This document shows positions 24,367 through 36,420 of a stretch of 64,000 bases of DNA, in pieces. This stretch comes from Caenorhabditis elegans. Its lineage: Eukaryota; Nematoda; Chromadorea; Rhabditida; Rhabditidae. The first letter of the stretch is position 1. Every line of letters starts with the position of its first letter. Under the pieces are notes generated by a model that ran no database searches, was not told where the DNA came from, and saw only the letters and a program-made list of their open reading frames with translations. The stretch lies in assembly GCF_000002985.6 (NCBI RefSeq), contig NC_003281.10:7688001-7752000 (forward strand). The letters are read 5' to 3'. Position numbers and translations under genes: made by a program.

Positions 24367-27300
24367 ATGGATAGGTGAGTATCGATAGAATTTCTCGAGT
24401 TAAAAAAATTAGTTTAAAAAAATTTAACTTTTATCAGATCAATAGCAAAAATGTTATCAAACCAACAGATTCGCAATTTTTCACGCGGAGTTGGTCACTT
24501 ACGTAGAAGAGCTGCAAAAAATAACGTGATAAAAGTTAGGCCTGAAGAGTAAGTCTAAATCATTTACCCAATTCTTGTAACTTTCCTGAAAGTCCTATTT
24601 GAAAGTTTAGGCTCCGCCCATTTTTCAATCAATATTCTGTTCTTCCGAATGGAATACAAAACGATGCAGATGCAAAGCTTTTTTCCAAGGAGCTCCAACC
24701 GGGAGAACGGAAACTTTTATTTGATGCTTTGAGAAAGATCAGTGAGTTCTTGCTAAGCAGCTACCTTAAAATAAAAAAATCTTACAGCCGCCGATCAGTA
24801 TAATGATCACAAAAAGGTGGTAGAAGTTACTATTGATCATGAAGATTTAGTAAAAGTCTGGTATATAAATTTCATTCCAATGTTCGTTTACGGATGTCTC
24901 GATGAAGCATTTTTAATCATTGGCGGTGAAAGCATCAACAAGTAAGCTCGCAGAAAAAAATTTCGACCACGGCAGGATTCGAACCTGCAATCTTCTGCTC
25001 CGTAGGCAGACGCGTCACAGGTAAAGCGCGACAGGTTAGTGGCAGCTGAATGGCAGGTTAAAAGCCGCCAGCAGGTTAGTGTCAGCTTAGTATCAGGCTA
25101 AAAGTCGCTGTCGGACTAAGAGCAGGTTAGTGTCAGCTTAGTATCAGGCTAAAAGTCGCTGTCGGACTAAGAGCAGGTTAGTGTCAGCTTAGTGATTTTC
25201 GCTCAAATTTTCAGAAAAGCGCGTCAGGTGAACGGCGAGTAAGTGTCAGGTGATGGGTCAGACGAGTGAAAATGGAAGTTTCAGAAACTGAGTGAAAGTT
25301 CATAAAAATGAGTTATATGTTCATTCGTGTAAATTTCTGAAAATATAATTTCCAGAAATACAGATTCGGGGTTACCGCACCGGATCATGAACCGCGTCAG
25401 GCGAGTGTCAGGTTAAGAGCAGGCTAAGAACCGGCAAATGGTAACTGGCAGGTTACTGTCAGGCAAAGTTTTCTTGGCTCAAAAACATTTTTCAGTACGA
25501 TCTGTTACGTTTTAGGGAAATTTTCGAAAAGTAAAAAATGTCTGAAAATAAATATTTCCAGAAATACAGTTTTTTGGTTACCGCACCGAATAATGAACCG
25601 CGTCAGGCGAGTGTCAGGTTAGGAGCAGGCTAAGAGCCGGCAAATGCCAACTGACAGGTTACTGTCAGGCAAAGTTTTGACTGAAACACCAATAATGAAT
25701 GGATAAAACTGAATGTTAAAAAATATTTTGCTTGGGTAGGAAATGTTTATTTTAGTATTTTCCAAAGTTTTCATGGCTCAATCACACTCCTGACCAAAAA
25801 AATATCACTGTCAATTTGGCGTGTTCATAGAAAGTCAGTACTTCCAAATCCGAAGGTCCCCCCTTATGAAAATTTTCTAAAAAATTTTTTCGAAATTTTT
25901 TTTTGAAAACTTTTCATAATTTGATCAGATGTTATAGAAAAATGTAAAATTAATTGTTTTTTTCAGCTTCGATGTTCTGAACACGAGTTCAAACAAAAAC
26001 CTGAGGTATTGTAGAACTCCAACTACAAAGTTGTTTATTTTAATCTAAAGTACAATTTTGTAGTTGAGGATATTTCATCAAAAAATTTCATGGTCGAGAT
26101 AAAGTTGTGTGAAATGCAGCAACTTCATGCTTGTATTTTCTTCTTCTTTTTCTGTTTGTATCTCGGCCATCAAATTTTTTGATAAAAAACGATTAACTGC
26201 AAAATTGTACTTTATATTAAGATAAACAACTTTGTAGTTGATCACTTTGTCATAAAAAATTATTACACGGAGATATCAGCATCCGAAGTGAGTGCGTTTT
26301 TTGAACTTAGGAGTTCTACAATACCTCAGGCTTTTGTTTGAACTCGTGTTCAGAACATCGAAGCTAAAAAAACAATTAATTTTACATTTTTCTATAACAT
26401 TTGATGAAATTATTAAAATTTTCAAAAATTTTTAAATTTTTTTTTGAAAACTTTTCATAAGGGGGGACCCTTTGGATTTTTTTTCAAGAAAATCCAAAAA
26501 AAAAATGTTTTTTCAAAAGTTGTCAAATATTTATCAGATATGGTAAAAATATGTTTTCCTAACTGCATCTATGTACTTTCTTGCAAAATGTGGTGCTTTC
26601 GAAAACTAAGAAACTGTAAAAACCTCTATTCCTCTAACTCATCTACCTACTATGCCAGTCATTCGAAGTCATGTCCCACATCGGGCAAGCAAGATATCAA
26701 AAAACTGTCAACTACAAACTTGATCAGGTTGTTATGGAACATGTTTCATGTTTCATAGTTTCTTGCTTTCTGTGCAGAGTACGGAGATATCATAAGTCAA
26801 AAAATAGTAATATTTGATTCATAATTAGGTGCTCCTACCTGCTCAGCCATCCGAGATCGCAAAAAGTTACAATAAGTAATTTGTCAATCCCGTTATTCCT
26901 AACAACTTTTTAGTTGACAAGTTTTTCATATTTCAGCTGCCTGCGGAGCTAGAACATTTTGGATGTACTGACTTTCTATGAACAAGCCAAATCGACTGTT
27001 GTATTTTTTTTGCCCAGGAGTATGATTGATCCATGAAAACTGTGGAAAATTCTAAAATTTACATTTCCTACACAATCCAGCAGTATTAAATTTTTTTGGA
27101 AGAAAAATATTTTCCCAAAACTTTTTCATAAGGGGGGACCCTTATTAATTTTAAAATTAGTGGAAAATATTTTTAATTACATTTTACTGAACTCAATTTT
27201 TTTCAATTATTTGTTGGTTTTAATCACAAATCACATTTACGACTCAAAGTGATTTTTTCTTTTCTACGAATTCAATATAAGAGCGAGAAAGCATTTCAAA

Positions 27301-29300
27301 AGAAGCTCCAAACTCAGATGGCAACGACACTCCGAAATAACGGTAGCGCGCCCTCTTTAGCGTAAATCCTCCTCATTTTCGAAATTATTTGTTCACGATT
27401 TTTTCTTCTTTTTCTTCGTTTTTTCTTTGTTTTCTTCATCAATTCTTTGATTTTTCGGCAAAAATAATTATTTCCCGTATATTTATTGGTGTTTCAGCAT
27501 TTTCGACATTGACGCGAACGATTGGGATGGCACGGAAATAGCTGGATGAGAGAATTACCGGCGGTGGCGACAACATTGCTTCGCGAAAAACTAAAGATGG
27601 AAGAAAAGGTTAGAGTTGAACTCAAAAATGAAGTTATTCATAACAATTTATGTTTTCAGAGTCGTGCAGAGTCGTCGCCTCTTCGACATTGACCACAAGC
27701 GTCCGCTAAACCACCTCATCCTTCCATTTTGATGAAAATCAACGTAAAAAGGAACTAAAAAATGAAGAAGCTTTGAAGTAGATTCAAAAGAAAGTAGAAG
27801 TCCTCGTGGATCTTGCTCTCCCAATGTTCAATATTGATAAAATGCGATTTCAACTGGTTGGAATGACGTCGATGATGATCACAGTGTATGTTCATAATAA
27901 AATATTTCAATGTAATGTAAATTTTAAAAAATTTAGAAAATACGACGAAATCTTCCCACCAATCGAGTACCCGACATTATTTTGATGGATTGATTCTTGA
28001 TTGGAAAGTTCGAATTTGTCGTCGCTAAGCCCACACCATCTTGGCTCGGATCATGCTTTGCAAAGAGAATTAACCTTACAAAGTGAGTTTTAAAATCATA
28101 ATTTTTTAGCGTTTGGAAAAAACTAGTGATTTCTCTCAACTTTAACGTTAATTTTTTATAGAAAAATGCGGAATGCTGTCAAACTCCTCGAACTGTCGCT
28201 GATAGATGATCATTTTCTACGTTACCGCCCATCTGATGCTGCTCAGAATCACAGAATCAACAATTCGACCAAGTGGCTGCTAATGATGGATCCAAGGAAT
28301 CGGGAATCGAGACGAGGTTTACACTAAGCCGAAATATTAAATAATATTTATGTTTTTTTTTTCCTTTTTTCAGATTTATTTTTTCATTTTTCATGTTCAA
28401 TAAACAAAATTTTTGGCAATTGTTCTCTTTTTGTATTAACATTTAATAACAAAAAGCAGTATTCCCGGTATATATGGGCCTAATACGGAATCTAAAATAA
28501 CCTGACACAAACCTGACGTTGACCTGTTGCCGGCCCGCGGCGGCTTAGTGTCAACTTGACAGCGGGTCGCGATTTCACCTGCCAGTTGTTCTCCATTCAG
28601 CAGCCAGCGACCTGCTGGCAGGTTGCCACTAACCTGACACGCTTTACCTGTGGTTATCCATTGCGCCACGCGGCCACATTTATTTCTCTCACAAAGGCCA
28701 CTCATTAATGCTGTGTGCGTACCGAGAGAGTAGCAATGTTTCAGTATCTTCTCGGTGTACAACGGCATGTCAATGCTTGCCTCTGCAGCTGTTGCCAACA
28801 TCATCTGCAACCTGTTCCTCCAACTGCCTGCTGACAGAATTAATGATGTTCTTGGGTTCAAGTAATTATTTCTGCAGTTGTTGACCTACAGTAACCTTTT
28901 TCAGAAAGCCAGTACTTTCTGTAGATCAAATGAATATTCCCGAATATCAATACGCTGCGTTTGGAGCCAAGGTGAGTATGGATCGAGTAGTCATGCAAAA
29001 AAGGAAAAGTTAATTATTCGATCGGGTGACGTCACATATTTGTTTCCAGAGGAACTACATTGAAAAATGGTTGTGACGTCACGCTTCCCTTAAACCGGAG
29101 ATTGCCACGCCTTCAAATAAGACACCCTTAATTCTCTTTTTCAGTTGAGTGGATTATGGATGGGGTTAACACTTGGAATGTTGCCATTATTCTTCATCGA
29201 TGACAATTTAGACAATCGGGCTTCTGATAATGGAGATTTATTAGTATCTGTGGCTAATACGAACGGAGATGAATATTGTGAACTGTTTTGTGGTGATTAA
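24367..29300 (+). CDS. TMEM65-like mitochondrial inner-membrane protein
   Basis: Seven exons: 24367-24374, 24438-24548, 24611-24741, 24788-24941, 28745-28861, 28905-28971, 29145-29300; 247 residues, all joins in phase. The 8-nt first exon supplies ATGGATAG; the next in-frame ATG is codon 8. The basic N-terminus (NFSRGVGHLRRRAAKNN) suits a mitochondrial presequence. Three hydrophobic segments match the TMEM65 family: FIPMFVYGCLDEAFLIIGG (~112-130), YNGMSMLASAAVANIICNLF (~140-160) and LSGLWMGLTLGMLPLFFI (~197-214). The pattern of a small GxLD motif followed by an Ala-rich helix is the family signature (GFLDN...AAAALGN in vertebrates). Vertebrate TMEM65 sits in the inner mitochondrial membrane and has been linked to mitochondrial ion handling; the worm role is inferred. 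The fourth intron (24942-28744) is inflated by a transposon inside an antisense tRNA gene. Confidence 0.85.
25071..25193 (+). repeat. 51-bp tandem subterminal repeat of the transposon
   Basis: Copies start at 25071, 25122 and 25173 with a period of 51 bases, each beginning GCAGGTTAGTGTCAGCTTAG. Copies 1 and 2 are nearly identical; copy 3 is partial. Confidence 0.85.
25352..25684 (+). repeat. pair of ~125-bp direct repeats inside the transposon
   Basis: 25352-25475 and 25558-25684 share CCAGAAATACAG, GGTTACCGCACCG, GAACCGCGTCAGGCGAGTGT and GGTTACTGTCAGGCAAAG in the same order. Confidence 0.8.
25737..27070. mobile_element. nested palindromic element (fold-back)
   Basis: Long inverted arms lie inside the tRNA-splitting transposon. 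The outer pair is 25737-25850 against 26960-27070 (TAGGAAATG ends; GTTCATAGAAAGTCAGTA near the inner limit). The inner pair is 25858-26010 against 26305-26469 (GGGTCCCCCCTTATG on one side, CATAAGGGGGGACCC on the other; both contain CTGAACACGAGTTCAAAC or its complement). A third copy of AAGGGGGGACCC lies near 27130. No coding capacity was seen. Confidence 0.75.
27490..28345 (+). pseudogene. decayed cyclin B-like gene fragment captured in the transposon
   Basis: Broken exons translate to cyclin-box sequence: VDLALPMFNIDKMRFQLVG, then KYDEIFPPIEYPT, then AKPTPSWLGSCFAKRINLTK, then ELSLIDDHFLRYRPSDAA. These follow the B-type order (LQLvGvTA..KYEE..PP; Ptp..F..R; LAKYL.ELSL.D..f..yrPS). Upstream, FDIDANDWDGTE may be the pre-box segment. 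Several in-frame stops interrupt it (e.g. LK stop IQ near 27780 and after YPTLF near 27984). Intron-like gaps with GT...AG survive near 27610-27659, 27887-27936 and 28084-28160, so this was copied as genomic DNA, not from mRNA. An AATAAA follows near 28400. Confidence 0.75.
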
Positions 29301-31205
29301 ATGGTTTTGATCTCTTCTTGCTATAATTATATTTATTTCAAAAATCACGAACTTGTTGCCTTGTTTTTCGAAAATCTGCAAGTGCCACACGGTCCTATGG
29401 GCGTGGCCAATTCATCTAATCTCTGGAATTCTCCCGTTAGTAATCTTGAATTCTTGATTTCTTGGCATTTTGTCGAAACATTTTTCAAAACATTCTAGAA
29501 ATTCAAACCAGTAGCTACACTCCAGATTAACATATTTTAGAAAACTTGAAAATTTAACAAAATCTTTGCCTGGAAATTCTGAAAAATCTAAAATGTTTTA
29601 GAGCGTGTTATTATGCTATCTGCAAATATTGGACTATTGTAATTTTGTCTATATTAATTCCCACGCTTTTATTTTGAAATTTAGTAATCATTTTCTGAAA
29701 TTTCAGTAACTTTTATAACATGCTTATAATGTATTTATTGATTTTTATGAATGGAAACCATCACAACCTCTACGGAAGCTCGTTAGGTAGGCGTTACAGT
29801 AGCACAAGGCATCATTTTGAATTTCACACATACATACACTTCCTAATAATACTAGAACACATCTTTCATATTTGAAACTACAGATTTTCAATTTTTTCTT
29901 ATGGTGTGCAATATTTTGGTGACAAACGGGTTACTGTAACTCAGTTGTTGTAACTTTATGTTTTATAACACACTGTGATCTTGGCATGATCACCGAGCCA
30001 TTTTGTACATTACTGTAGAACTTATTCGATTGTATAGTTCGGCAATTCTGTAATTCTGAGATTATCGAGTTCACAATTAGGAAAAGTGATTTTCGTGGGA
30101 GAATTGAAAGTTCACCCATCTCTCTTTTTGAAATTATTACTTTAAAAAATTAATAATGTTTGATAGTCAATAAATTATTATATAAATATCGATAATACGA
30201 TAATTGCCGAATTTCTTCTTTTTTTTCAAAACGCCCTCTAACCTTCACATAAATTTTCTACAGTAATCTTTTGCACATGAATTTTCAAGAAGTGAAAATT
30301 TATATGAATTGTGGATTGCCAAATTAAAATTTGATACGATTACATTTTTATAAACTTTCACAATTGGTTTGTTTTAAAAAAATAAGTTTTTCTTGATTCT
30401 CTAACTCCTCTATTAGATCAATGATCTCTTAAAAGTGACCGCCCGTTTTCCACCCCAATTCCTCATTCCCACTCTTCTCCCGCACACGCATACATACCGC
30501 CCATCTCTATCTATCACATTCTCTCATTTTGACACACTGTTTCGTATGTTGTTTGTTCCAAAAAGTGTGTGACGGGTGGAAAACTGATGTGGAAATAGTG
30601 TCTTTTGCCCCTCTATCTTTTTGAAATGATAATAACTTTTTTCGAGAGTTTTTTGTTTTACTTTTTATTTTTTGAATTTTGATCGATTTGTATAAGTTGT
30701 ATCTAATCTTGATCTAGATTTAACAACATTCATATTTCCCGCCAAATGAATTTTTAGGCCTAAAATTGTTTCCTTGGCAGCAGAATGTGTAGGCCAAAAA
30801 GTTATATAGAAAGATAGAGTTGACTCTAAAAAATTTTTAAAAATTAAAATTGTTGGAAATTATTATAATTCGTTAAACTTCAAACGGCTTCTAAAATTGT
30901 CACAATTGTGTGTGGGAAATTTAATGTGTTAGGGAAAACATTTTCCGCGCAAATTTGTCAAGATTAATTTTAGCATTTATTTGAATGATTTGCAGAATTT
31001 AAAGTTCGAGCTTCTCCGCTTTGCACTACTGGGCAATTCACTGAGCATAAAACCGCGCTTGCACGGTTGCTCTCCCCTTCCCGCCTCCACGCCTTTAAGA
31101 AGGTAGAAAAAAAATATAATCAAAAAAAAATATACAGCAACGGTTCAATATAATTGTAACACCGAACAGCGAGGCGGGCGATAGGAAGGCGAGGAAAAAG
31201 GCGCC

Positions 31206-31816
31206 ATGTCGCCTCACCCTGATGGATTGCCAAATGGTAGTCAATGATGTTTGCATAATTTTCTTGATTCGTGGTATTTACCGAACTTGTACATCATACT
31301 TCACGCGAATTTTTGAAAATTGGTATCAAGATGGACCCTTCGTAGTTTGTCCCACATTCGTGTAAAACTTTTCTAGAACAAGACAATTTAAATTTCGTCC
31401 AAAAACCGAAACTCTGAAACAAATCTACCCAAAAATACGAAGTAAAACCAGTAGGAAATCATCAAAGTTCTGCACTGTTTGCACACAGTTTTCAATTTTT
31501 CCTCAATTTCCCTCTGCGTCTCTGACCATCTCTTAACTCTTCTTCTTTTCCCACTGTCACTTGACTTTTGTGATGTGACACACATATTTCCTATACGCTT
31601 CCCTCTTTCACCCACAAAAAGTTTGAATTCTGTAAATGATTTTTAGATCTCTTCCGGAACACTTTCAAACCGTCGATTTCAAATAACTGTTTCATACTAA
31701 AAGTTGAGGGAAATCTTGATTTAATTTCAGAAGCCTGCTCTACACCTGCTCTTCAGAGGAGATTCCACAGAAAGCCTCATCCAGAAGACAATGATTCCGT
31801 ATCTAGAAATTTGCAG
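31206..31816 (+). other. possible upstream exons of ncl-1
   Basis: 31206-31236 (ATG...AAATG then GTAGTC) and 31731-31816 (after TTTCAG, before GTCAGT) look like exons. Spliced together and on to the acceptor at 39125, the frame from the ATG at 31222 enters the ncl-1 frame without a stop and would add 37 residues. The frame from the ATG at 31206 stays open through both exons and then stops just inside the ncl-1 exon, like an upstream ORF. Neither is proven. Confidence 0.35.
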
Positions 31817-34800
31817 GTCAGTTGTTTTATTCAAAAATTAAACAATTTTAAACAAAAGGTTCTGACTATTTTCTAGTCTGCGTTTTATTCTAAAGTGTAA
31901 TGTTTCCTACTTTTCCTAAGTCTCTCATTGTTGAACCTTCTTAATGATTTACTAGCTTCAAAAGAACGAAGCTCAAGGAACTGTTATACACAGTTTCAGA
32001 ATTAAAAATAATCTAAAAATCGACACGAATTAAATGAGATCCTTCACAAGGAGAATAAACTGTGGGACGTCCGTCACATGTTCTGTTAAAAGTGAATTTT
32101 ACTGAATTGGATAGATATCGAATCTATAAAAATCAATGTGTTAAACTTTTGCAAGTTTCAGTTTAAAATCAAAAATAAAAAGCTTCTCAAATAACGCTCT
32201 GTGGCAATAATAATTTTGAATATTCAAACAATTTCAAGGATAATAGGAACTTATTAAATATAGTTTCCCAGTCTCCTAGTCAAAATACGATTCACCCAAT
32301 TTCCCTGACCACTTTCATAAAATTAGCCGAAATTGTTGTAGTGTAGGCAGTGATTTTTTCTGCTGCCTCAAAACGTTCAAGGAGTACTGTAGGTTTTTCA
32401 TTTTCCGTACCGCCTGCTCTGTCAAAAATCCACATTAAGTGTTGATAAAATCGTTTTTATCAACGCGTTTTTTGCTGATTCCAACAAAATATTATGATAG
32501 CAAGAATGCTTACTTTTTTTTTCATTTTTCAGTTTAGTTCCTTTTCTTCGGCGAAAATGTAAATTTTGGTAGCTTCTCAAACAATGTTTCTGATAATTTG
32601 TACGTAGGGTTCCTACTCGGCAAAACGGCCTAACTTCATAGCATACTCTTGCAACTTCTTAAGAACAATTAGGCATTTTAGCTTTTAAGCAAACTTCTGC
32701 AGCTTTTCAGATGACTTTTGCAATTTCTTAGCAGATGTAAAGCTAAATTTCGCTCACAATCCCGTTGGTTTTCGCAACTTCTTGACAGCTTTTTACAAAG
32801 TTATATGAATGTTTTTATTAAGTTGCAGGAGTTTGCTATGAAGTTGCGACGTTTTGCCGAGTATAGAGATCATTAGAAGAAATGTGTATTGTATCCATTA
32901 ATATATATATTTTTAGTTAATCCTCTCTAGTTTCACGAGAAAATCTGCTCAAAAAAAGGTCAAAAAACGGCGGTGATGCAGCCACATGACTTCTCTTCAG
33001 TTTTCTCTAGTTTCTCTTTTCGCATGGCTCAACAGAAGCCCATTGGGTCATTTTTTGCGCCTCTCTTTCTCTCCTCCAATCGCCACGCGTCTTTTGTGTC
33101 GTTTTCATGTGACTCTGGACGGAGGAGAGCACCGATCCATTTTTTTGATTGGAATAGGGGTGAAGATCTTGTGGTTGGGAGAATCTAGTTTGGTCGCAAT
33201 GTTTTTTTTTTCAAAAAACTTTTGTGAAGCGTTCTAGAAAGCTTACTTCTGATGTGATGTTTCTATATTTAAAATCATAAAACATAGGTAGCCTGTAATA
33301 TTTTCATAAATTTATTTTTGATGCAAAATGTCTTTTAACAATTTGAACTTTAAAAAACCCGTTTAAGCGATATATGAAAGCTCTCGCGCCTCCGTGGAAC
33401 GCCTTGTTTCTAATTACAATTTAAAGCCTCTTTTAAAATAATTGAAAATCACAGCTTCTCCATTTTCCTCCTCAGTTCAATCCAGTTCGCTTCACCACTC
33501 CAAAAGTCCAAACTAAATTTGAAAATAGCTTTTGAAACCCAGAGACTCTAGAGAATCCGTCATTTTTTGTCCCATTTTTTTCGCACTTTCTGCCTAGAAG
33601 GTGGGTTTCGACCATTCATCATATTGCATAAAACAACTCTCTCTCTCTCTCTTGTTTGTTTGCCATTCCGATGCAAACCGCCCGTTCCTCTCGATGTGAC
33701 GAACTGAATGAGAGAACGGCATAGTTAGTGTATGTGGCAAACGAAAACGACAATTCTTTTCCCCTTTCTCCAGCATTTTTTTCGCCCAATTCTCCCTCTT
33801 CCCTTTTGCCCCGATTGGTCTGATTTTTGATCGGCTCTCTGTTCGTGGTTCTGCGAGTGCATCTAGATGTAAGTTAGATGTAGATGAAAGTGTTTGGTTT
33901 TGCACTGTGTAATTTTTATAAATTTTGATTCACGGATGTAATCATCCCTGGTTATACATCATCAATTTACATGATTTTTTTAAAATTTGCACAATTTAGT
34001 TTCATCTGTAGAGTATTTTCCACACTGTAACCTATATTTTGCAGTTCTCAATTTTTGGTATATCTGAGAAGATACAAATGCCTAAAGTAAAAAACCTTCC
34101 ATTTCAAAAATAGCAATATAAACTTTTACTGAATGCGCTAGAGGCTTTTCGGGGGTGCCTCTCACCCTTGTTTTCACGTTTCGCCTTGAAATAGTCAAAT
34201 TTATCAAAAATTTGAATTTTTAAATTTCAAAGCGGAAAAGTTGTGTTACAATTAGAGAATGTAAAATACGATACTTTTTTTTTGCATAACTATAGCTTTT
34301 CAAAATCAAGACACTAAGGCATTTTTATAATCGTAAAACTATGAGTATTATTGTATTTCGAATATTTGCATATGCACAATATTGCGCAAAACTTTAAACA
34401 AGTTCCCCCAACATTTATTTTATGTTTTCTGAAACCAAGGCAACGAACTGAAAATCAGAGAACCGGTCTATCTGTTCGTTTTTTAAAATTCGAGTTTCTT
34501 CTCCTTAAAACCAATCAATTTTCTCATCTTCTTTTCGTAACGATGGCAGGCAACACAGCGGACAAAAAAACGAACGGAAATGTTGAGAATCGGCACGTTT
34601 TCGTTTTCGCCTCTCTAGAGAAATAGCGCTGGATTAGACTAGAGAAATCGGACATGAACCGAAAAAATTCATGGGATGGGCGCCAGAAATATATATATCG
34701 ATGAATTCTGTCCCCTTTTCCTTTTCGATATGAAAGTTAACGATGGCAGCTGTACCAAAAAAAAGAGGGGAAAAACTGACTTTTCGACGATAAAAAGAGG

Positions 34801-36246
34801 AAGTTTGGAGGATGGAAAGGGAAATTTGAAGTTTAAATATAATTGAACTGGAATCAAATTTGATTACGATTTTCGATCTCTAATATAAATAAATTCTATA
34901 ATGACTAAACATCAATAACTAGAAAAATAGAGGCGCCTCTAATTAGGTTCCTAACTCGCTTTCCTTGGGCCCTAGCCATATGCGCAAAAGTCAGAGAATT
35001 TTCAGAATCCAAATCTTTTTGTATTTGATCTTGTCTACTTGAGATATTTTTTTAATTTCCTAAATTACCATAAAATATTAAATATTCCAATTTCCGTATT
35101 TATCATCAATTCACAAGAGCTCCAAAGATCGAAAAAGGGTCCCAACTTGTTTACCAACTCCACGGAGGTCCTTCGCTCCTTTTCTTTTCCCTCTTCCCAT
35201 TCAACGTCATCTGATGTCATGTAAAAGGGTCTTGTGGCCCCTGAGATGTGAATAGGAAAGTTTAGAGAGTAGGCGAGAAAAATAAGAAGGCTTCTGTGTA
35301 TATTCCCATTTTCTCGTATGTTCTAGAAGGTTGACAATTGTTTCTAAATAAGTTTTTGATAGTCTCACAGCTGATTGGTGAGTTCATGAGTCAGTTCAAG
35401 CTTGCCAGCTGTATTTTCCAAAAAGACCTGACTTCGCAAATTCGCTGCAGTGCTTTCTTTTTTTTCTGTTGTTTTACCTTTGCATTTGCTGAGATTTCCC
35501 TCTCCTGAATTAATGTCGCAATTGTTCCAATTTTATTCATATGATTTTCTATTCAATTGTAATCAAACCTATTCTCGCAGCGATACTAAATTTTGTGAGC
35601 TATGCGTGAAAATATAATCAAGAATGCGTAAAACGGAGAAGACGGGCGGAGCACATACACATATATACACAACAACAACGCCCCGAAGGCAATTTGAATT
35701 CGTACTAGTTTCCTCTCTCTCTCTCTCGTTCTTTGCAAATTATTGTTGTGAGATGAGAGTTCCGAGACCGAGAGGGCCCCGGGAATTGGGAAGAGGAAGT
35801 TACTCGGATTCTGTAGCTCTCTTTCTCTCTTTCTCTATCTTTACTAAACCCATTCTACTAGTTTCACTGGTGTGGGAGGAGGACGTGGAACGAGTTTTAT
35901 TTCTCGTTTTCAAGGAGGCAATGGTTTTTGGTTTTTTGTGTTCGGCATGAATAGAAGAATTTAGAGAGAGTAGAAGGTTCAGAGACATAGACTACCAAAC
36001 GAAGAAAAAAAAATGGGCGGTGTAAACAACAACAACAAGATCGGAGTAGAGAGACAGAGAAGTTAAGAAGCTAGAAAATGTTTTCTCATGCCAGCAGAGA
36101 TGATGCGCTTAAATTGTTACAGCATCCAGAAGAGTGGAGTCGTGCAATGGATATTTTGAGATTTTTTTGATACTTTTATAGAATTCTAGAATTGTTATGA
36201 TTTTTAATTGAAATATTTTGGTGGTAATCTATGTGAATCATATCCC

Positions 36247-36420
36247 AATCAAATATCAAAATATCAAAATGATCAAAAGTGACGTATAAGCATCTCACAA
36301 TGGTCAAAAGCTTATACGTGATTTTTTAACTTTGAGGAATCCATTCTAAAGCTTTACATGATCCCTATTGCCCCAACTAGTCACGTTGTTGAACTTAGAA
36401 CGTCCTTTTGATATTTGATT
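36247..36420. repeat. short palindromic repeat
   Basis: The terminal 15 bases AATCAAATATCAAAA are perfectly inverted at the other end. An inner pair, ACGTATAAGC and GCTTATACGT, is inverted near 36282-36325. MITE-like; no target duplication was recognised. Confidence 0.6.

Larger units (their letters stand above)
25016..28652. mobile_element. 3.6-kb TIR DNA transposon (CACTA-like) inserted in tRNA-Arg
   Basis: Both ends begin CACAGGTAAAGCG; the first 29 bases of the two ends differ at only two positions. The target duplication appears to be 2 bp (AC). Short motifs (CAGGTTAGTGTCAG, CAGGCTAA) recur many times near both ends in subterminal arrays. CAC termini, a 2-bp duplication and subterminal repeats together resemble CACTA/EnSpm elements. 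The interior has no intact transposase; it holds a nested palindrome and a decayed cyclin B-like gene. It is probably non-autonomous. The family assignment is inference. Confidence 0.85.
24964..28675 (-). pseudogene. tRNA-Arg(ACG) gene split by a transposon
   Basis: On the minus strand, 28675-28653 gives the 5' half (GGCCGCGTGGCGCAATGGAT plus AAC: acceptor strand and D-arm). 25015-24964 gives the 3' half: the anticodon stem and loop CTACGGA (anticodon ACG), the T-arm GGTTCGAATCC and the acceptor CGTGGTC plus G. Joined without the insert and one copy of the duplicated AC, the gene would be 73 nt and fold normally, with G-U pairs in the acceptor stem. The break lies between the D-arm and the anticodon stem. 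The gene lies antisense in an intron of the TMEM65-like gene. It cannot make a tRNA unless the element excises. Confidence 0.9.

Noticed and set aside
25071..25193. Regular 51-bp repeats as a CRISPR-like array
   Set aside because: Eukaryotic context, contiguous repeats without unique spacers, and a position just inside a transposon end.
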